This document shows, one piece after another, positions 62,934 through 64,000 of a DNA stretch of 64,000 nt (its first letter is position 1; the number at the start of each line of letters is the position of its first letter). Source of the DNA: Woronichinia naegeliana WA131 (GTDB lineage: Bacteria > Cyanobacteriota > Cyanobacteriia > Cyanobacteriales > Microcystaceae); assembly GCA_025370055.1 (NCBI GenBank), contig CP073041.1:186001-250000 (forward strand). Reading direction: 5' to 3'. The translations under genes and the position numbers were made by a program. A model generated the notes under the pieces. The model was not told the origin of the DNA. It saw only the letters and a list, made by a program, of their open reading frames with translations, and searched no databases.

Positions 62934-64000
62934 GGGCTTGCTGAAAAAAGCTGAAACCTTTACGGAGAAAAATAGTAGGCGAATTAAGAACCGCTAGAAT
63001 GCACGAAAATAGGGTAGAATGCCTCAAAACCATTGCATTAAGAAGAGAGAAAGCAGATGTACCGAAAGCAACAGTACTCAATTGAAACACCAGAAAACTT
63101 GAAAAATCTGTTCGGCGGGCAGTTAGACGAAGAAAATCGTTGGATAGAAATGTCAAAAATGATTCCCTGGGAAGAATATGAGGAAGAATATGCAAAAAAC
63201 TTCACAGAAAAAAAAGGAGCCCCAGCCAAATCATTTAGAATGGCATTAGGAGCATTAATTATCAAAGAAATTTCAGGAAAAAGTGACAGAGAAACAGTAG
63301 AACAAATAAAAGAGAACCCTTATTTACAGTACTTTATAGGAATGGAAAGCTATAGTAGCAAAGAAGCATTTAATGCGTCAATGATGGTTCATTTTCGTAA
63401 AAAAATAGGAATGGAATTAATAAATAAATAAAATTAATAAAGAAATAGAAAAAAAAGCGACGGGTGTAGCGTCAGAAAAAAAAGAAAATGAAGGAAAGTT
63501 ATTGTTAGATGCGACTTGTACACCAGCAGATATAAAATATCCAACGGATATAGGAATATTGAATGATGCCAGAGAAAAAACAGAAAAAATAATAGATAAG
63601 CTGTATGAAGAAATAAAAGAGAAAAGGAAAGAAAAGCCGAGGACTTATAGGGAAGTGGCAAGAAAAGAGTACTTAGCCATAGCAAAAAAACGTCGTGTGT
63701 CAAAAAAAGAAAGAAGAAAAGGAACAAAAAAACAACTAGGATATATAAAAAGAAACTTGTCTCATATAGAAAAAATGATAGAAGAGGGAGCAAAGTTAGA
63801 AAAACTAACGAAAAAAGAGCAAGAAGAGCTTGTAACGATAGGAAAAGTGTATGAGCAACAGTTAGAAATGTATGAAAAAAAGACAAATAAAGTAGAAAAC
63901 AGAATTGTGAGTGTAAGCCAACCTCACGTGCGTCCAATAGTGCGTGGAAAAGCGGGAAAAGCAGTAGAGTTTGGAGCTAAAATATCGGCAAGTAATGTGA
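62934..64000 (+). mobile_element. IS-A copy 4 (runs off the window)
   Basis: It starts GGGCTTGCTGAAAAA at 62934 after TACTTA (62928-62933), the TANNTA-type target. The right end lies beyond 64000. Confidence 0.9.
63057..64000 (+). pseudogene. IS-A copy 4 transposase, frameshifted, 3' end outside window
   Basis: The A-run before GCGACGGG has eight bases, as in the intact copy, but a 4-bp duplication (AAATAAATAAAAT instead of AAATAAAAT) near 63420-63432 ends the first frame after MELINK. The rest of the visible coding sequence matches copy 2. It is inactive for a different reason from copies 1 and 3. Confidence 0.87.

Overview
The window is a stretch of cyanobacterial chromosome. It carries a complete beta-carboxysome operon (ccmK2-ccmK1-ccmL-ccmM-ccmN), very many HIP1 octamers (GCGATCGC), an xisH/xisI pair, orthocaspase-type proteases and a Pst/SbpA transporter block typical of cyanobacteria. 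The extreme load of insertion sequences, toxin-antitoxin (TA) remnants and miniature elements fits bloom-forming colonial Chroococcales (Microcystis/Woronichinia-like). The genus is a guess, not something the sequence proves.

Layout. 1-9.7 kb is a nest of transposons inside transposons: xisI is hit by an ISAzo13-type element, which carries an IS630, which is hit by IS-A (IS5/IS1182-like), then IS-B (IS4-like), a second IS-A, and finally IS-C (ISKra4-like). 9.7-11.6 kb holds a broken xisHI pair with another IS-C. 11.7-13.7 kb is a small TA island (coiled-coil protein, PIN toxin with partner, RelE/DUF433) separated by HIP1-bearing repeats. 14.0-18.2 kb is a two-gene operon: a four-GAF HATPase sensor and a caspase-like protease with a C-terminal death-like domain; IS-C sits 33 bp in front of it. 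20.1-23.2 kb holds a second caspase-like protein, trhO and tRNA-Ala(TGC). 23.5-24.7 kb is a TnpB-only IS200/IS605 element.

25.2-29.0 kb is the intact ccm operon. 29.0-32.4 kb has a truncated ssuD, a PhnD-like binding protein and a TPR protein. 33.0-38.3 kb has IS-B split by a Tn5-like IS-F, a CadD-type transporter and an ISL3 element. 38.6-43.1 kb has a membrane-anchored sulfonate-type binding protein, a phospholipase D-fold protein and a DUF2278/lamin-tail protein. 43.2-48.2 kb has broken hicBA, an aspartic-protease pair, an IS110 split by IS-A, and a DUF4160/DUF2442 pair. 48.3-59.0 kb is the nutrient block pstB-pstA-pstC-pstS, sbpA and an ssuA-like gene. pstC is hit by a 210-bp MITE, pstS by two full-length ISs and ssuA by one, so high-affinity phosphate and sulfonate uptake look dead here. 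59.1-64 kb is a second ISKra4-type element, brnTA and PIN remnants, an ISAzo13 fragment, IS-E and a fourth IS-A running off the end.

Working names used here: IS-A (1686 bp, ends GGGCTTGCTGAAAAA, TANNTA target repeat, 4 copies), IS-B (about 1.6 kb, ends CTGGACAGTG, 7-8 bp repeat, 2 copies), IS-C (1390 bp, ends GGGTG(C/T)GACC, 8-9 bp repeat, 5 copies), IS-E (about 1447 bp, ends ATYSGTGTCAACTTAA, 2 copies plus fragments), IS-F (1602 bp, Tn5-like), MITE-A (210 bp, IS-A-like ends, 3 copies), MITE-B (161 bp, IS-B-like ends).
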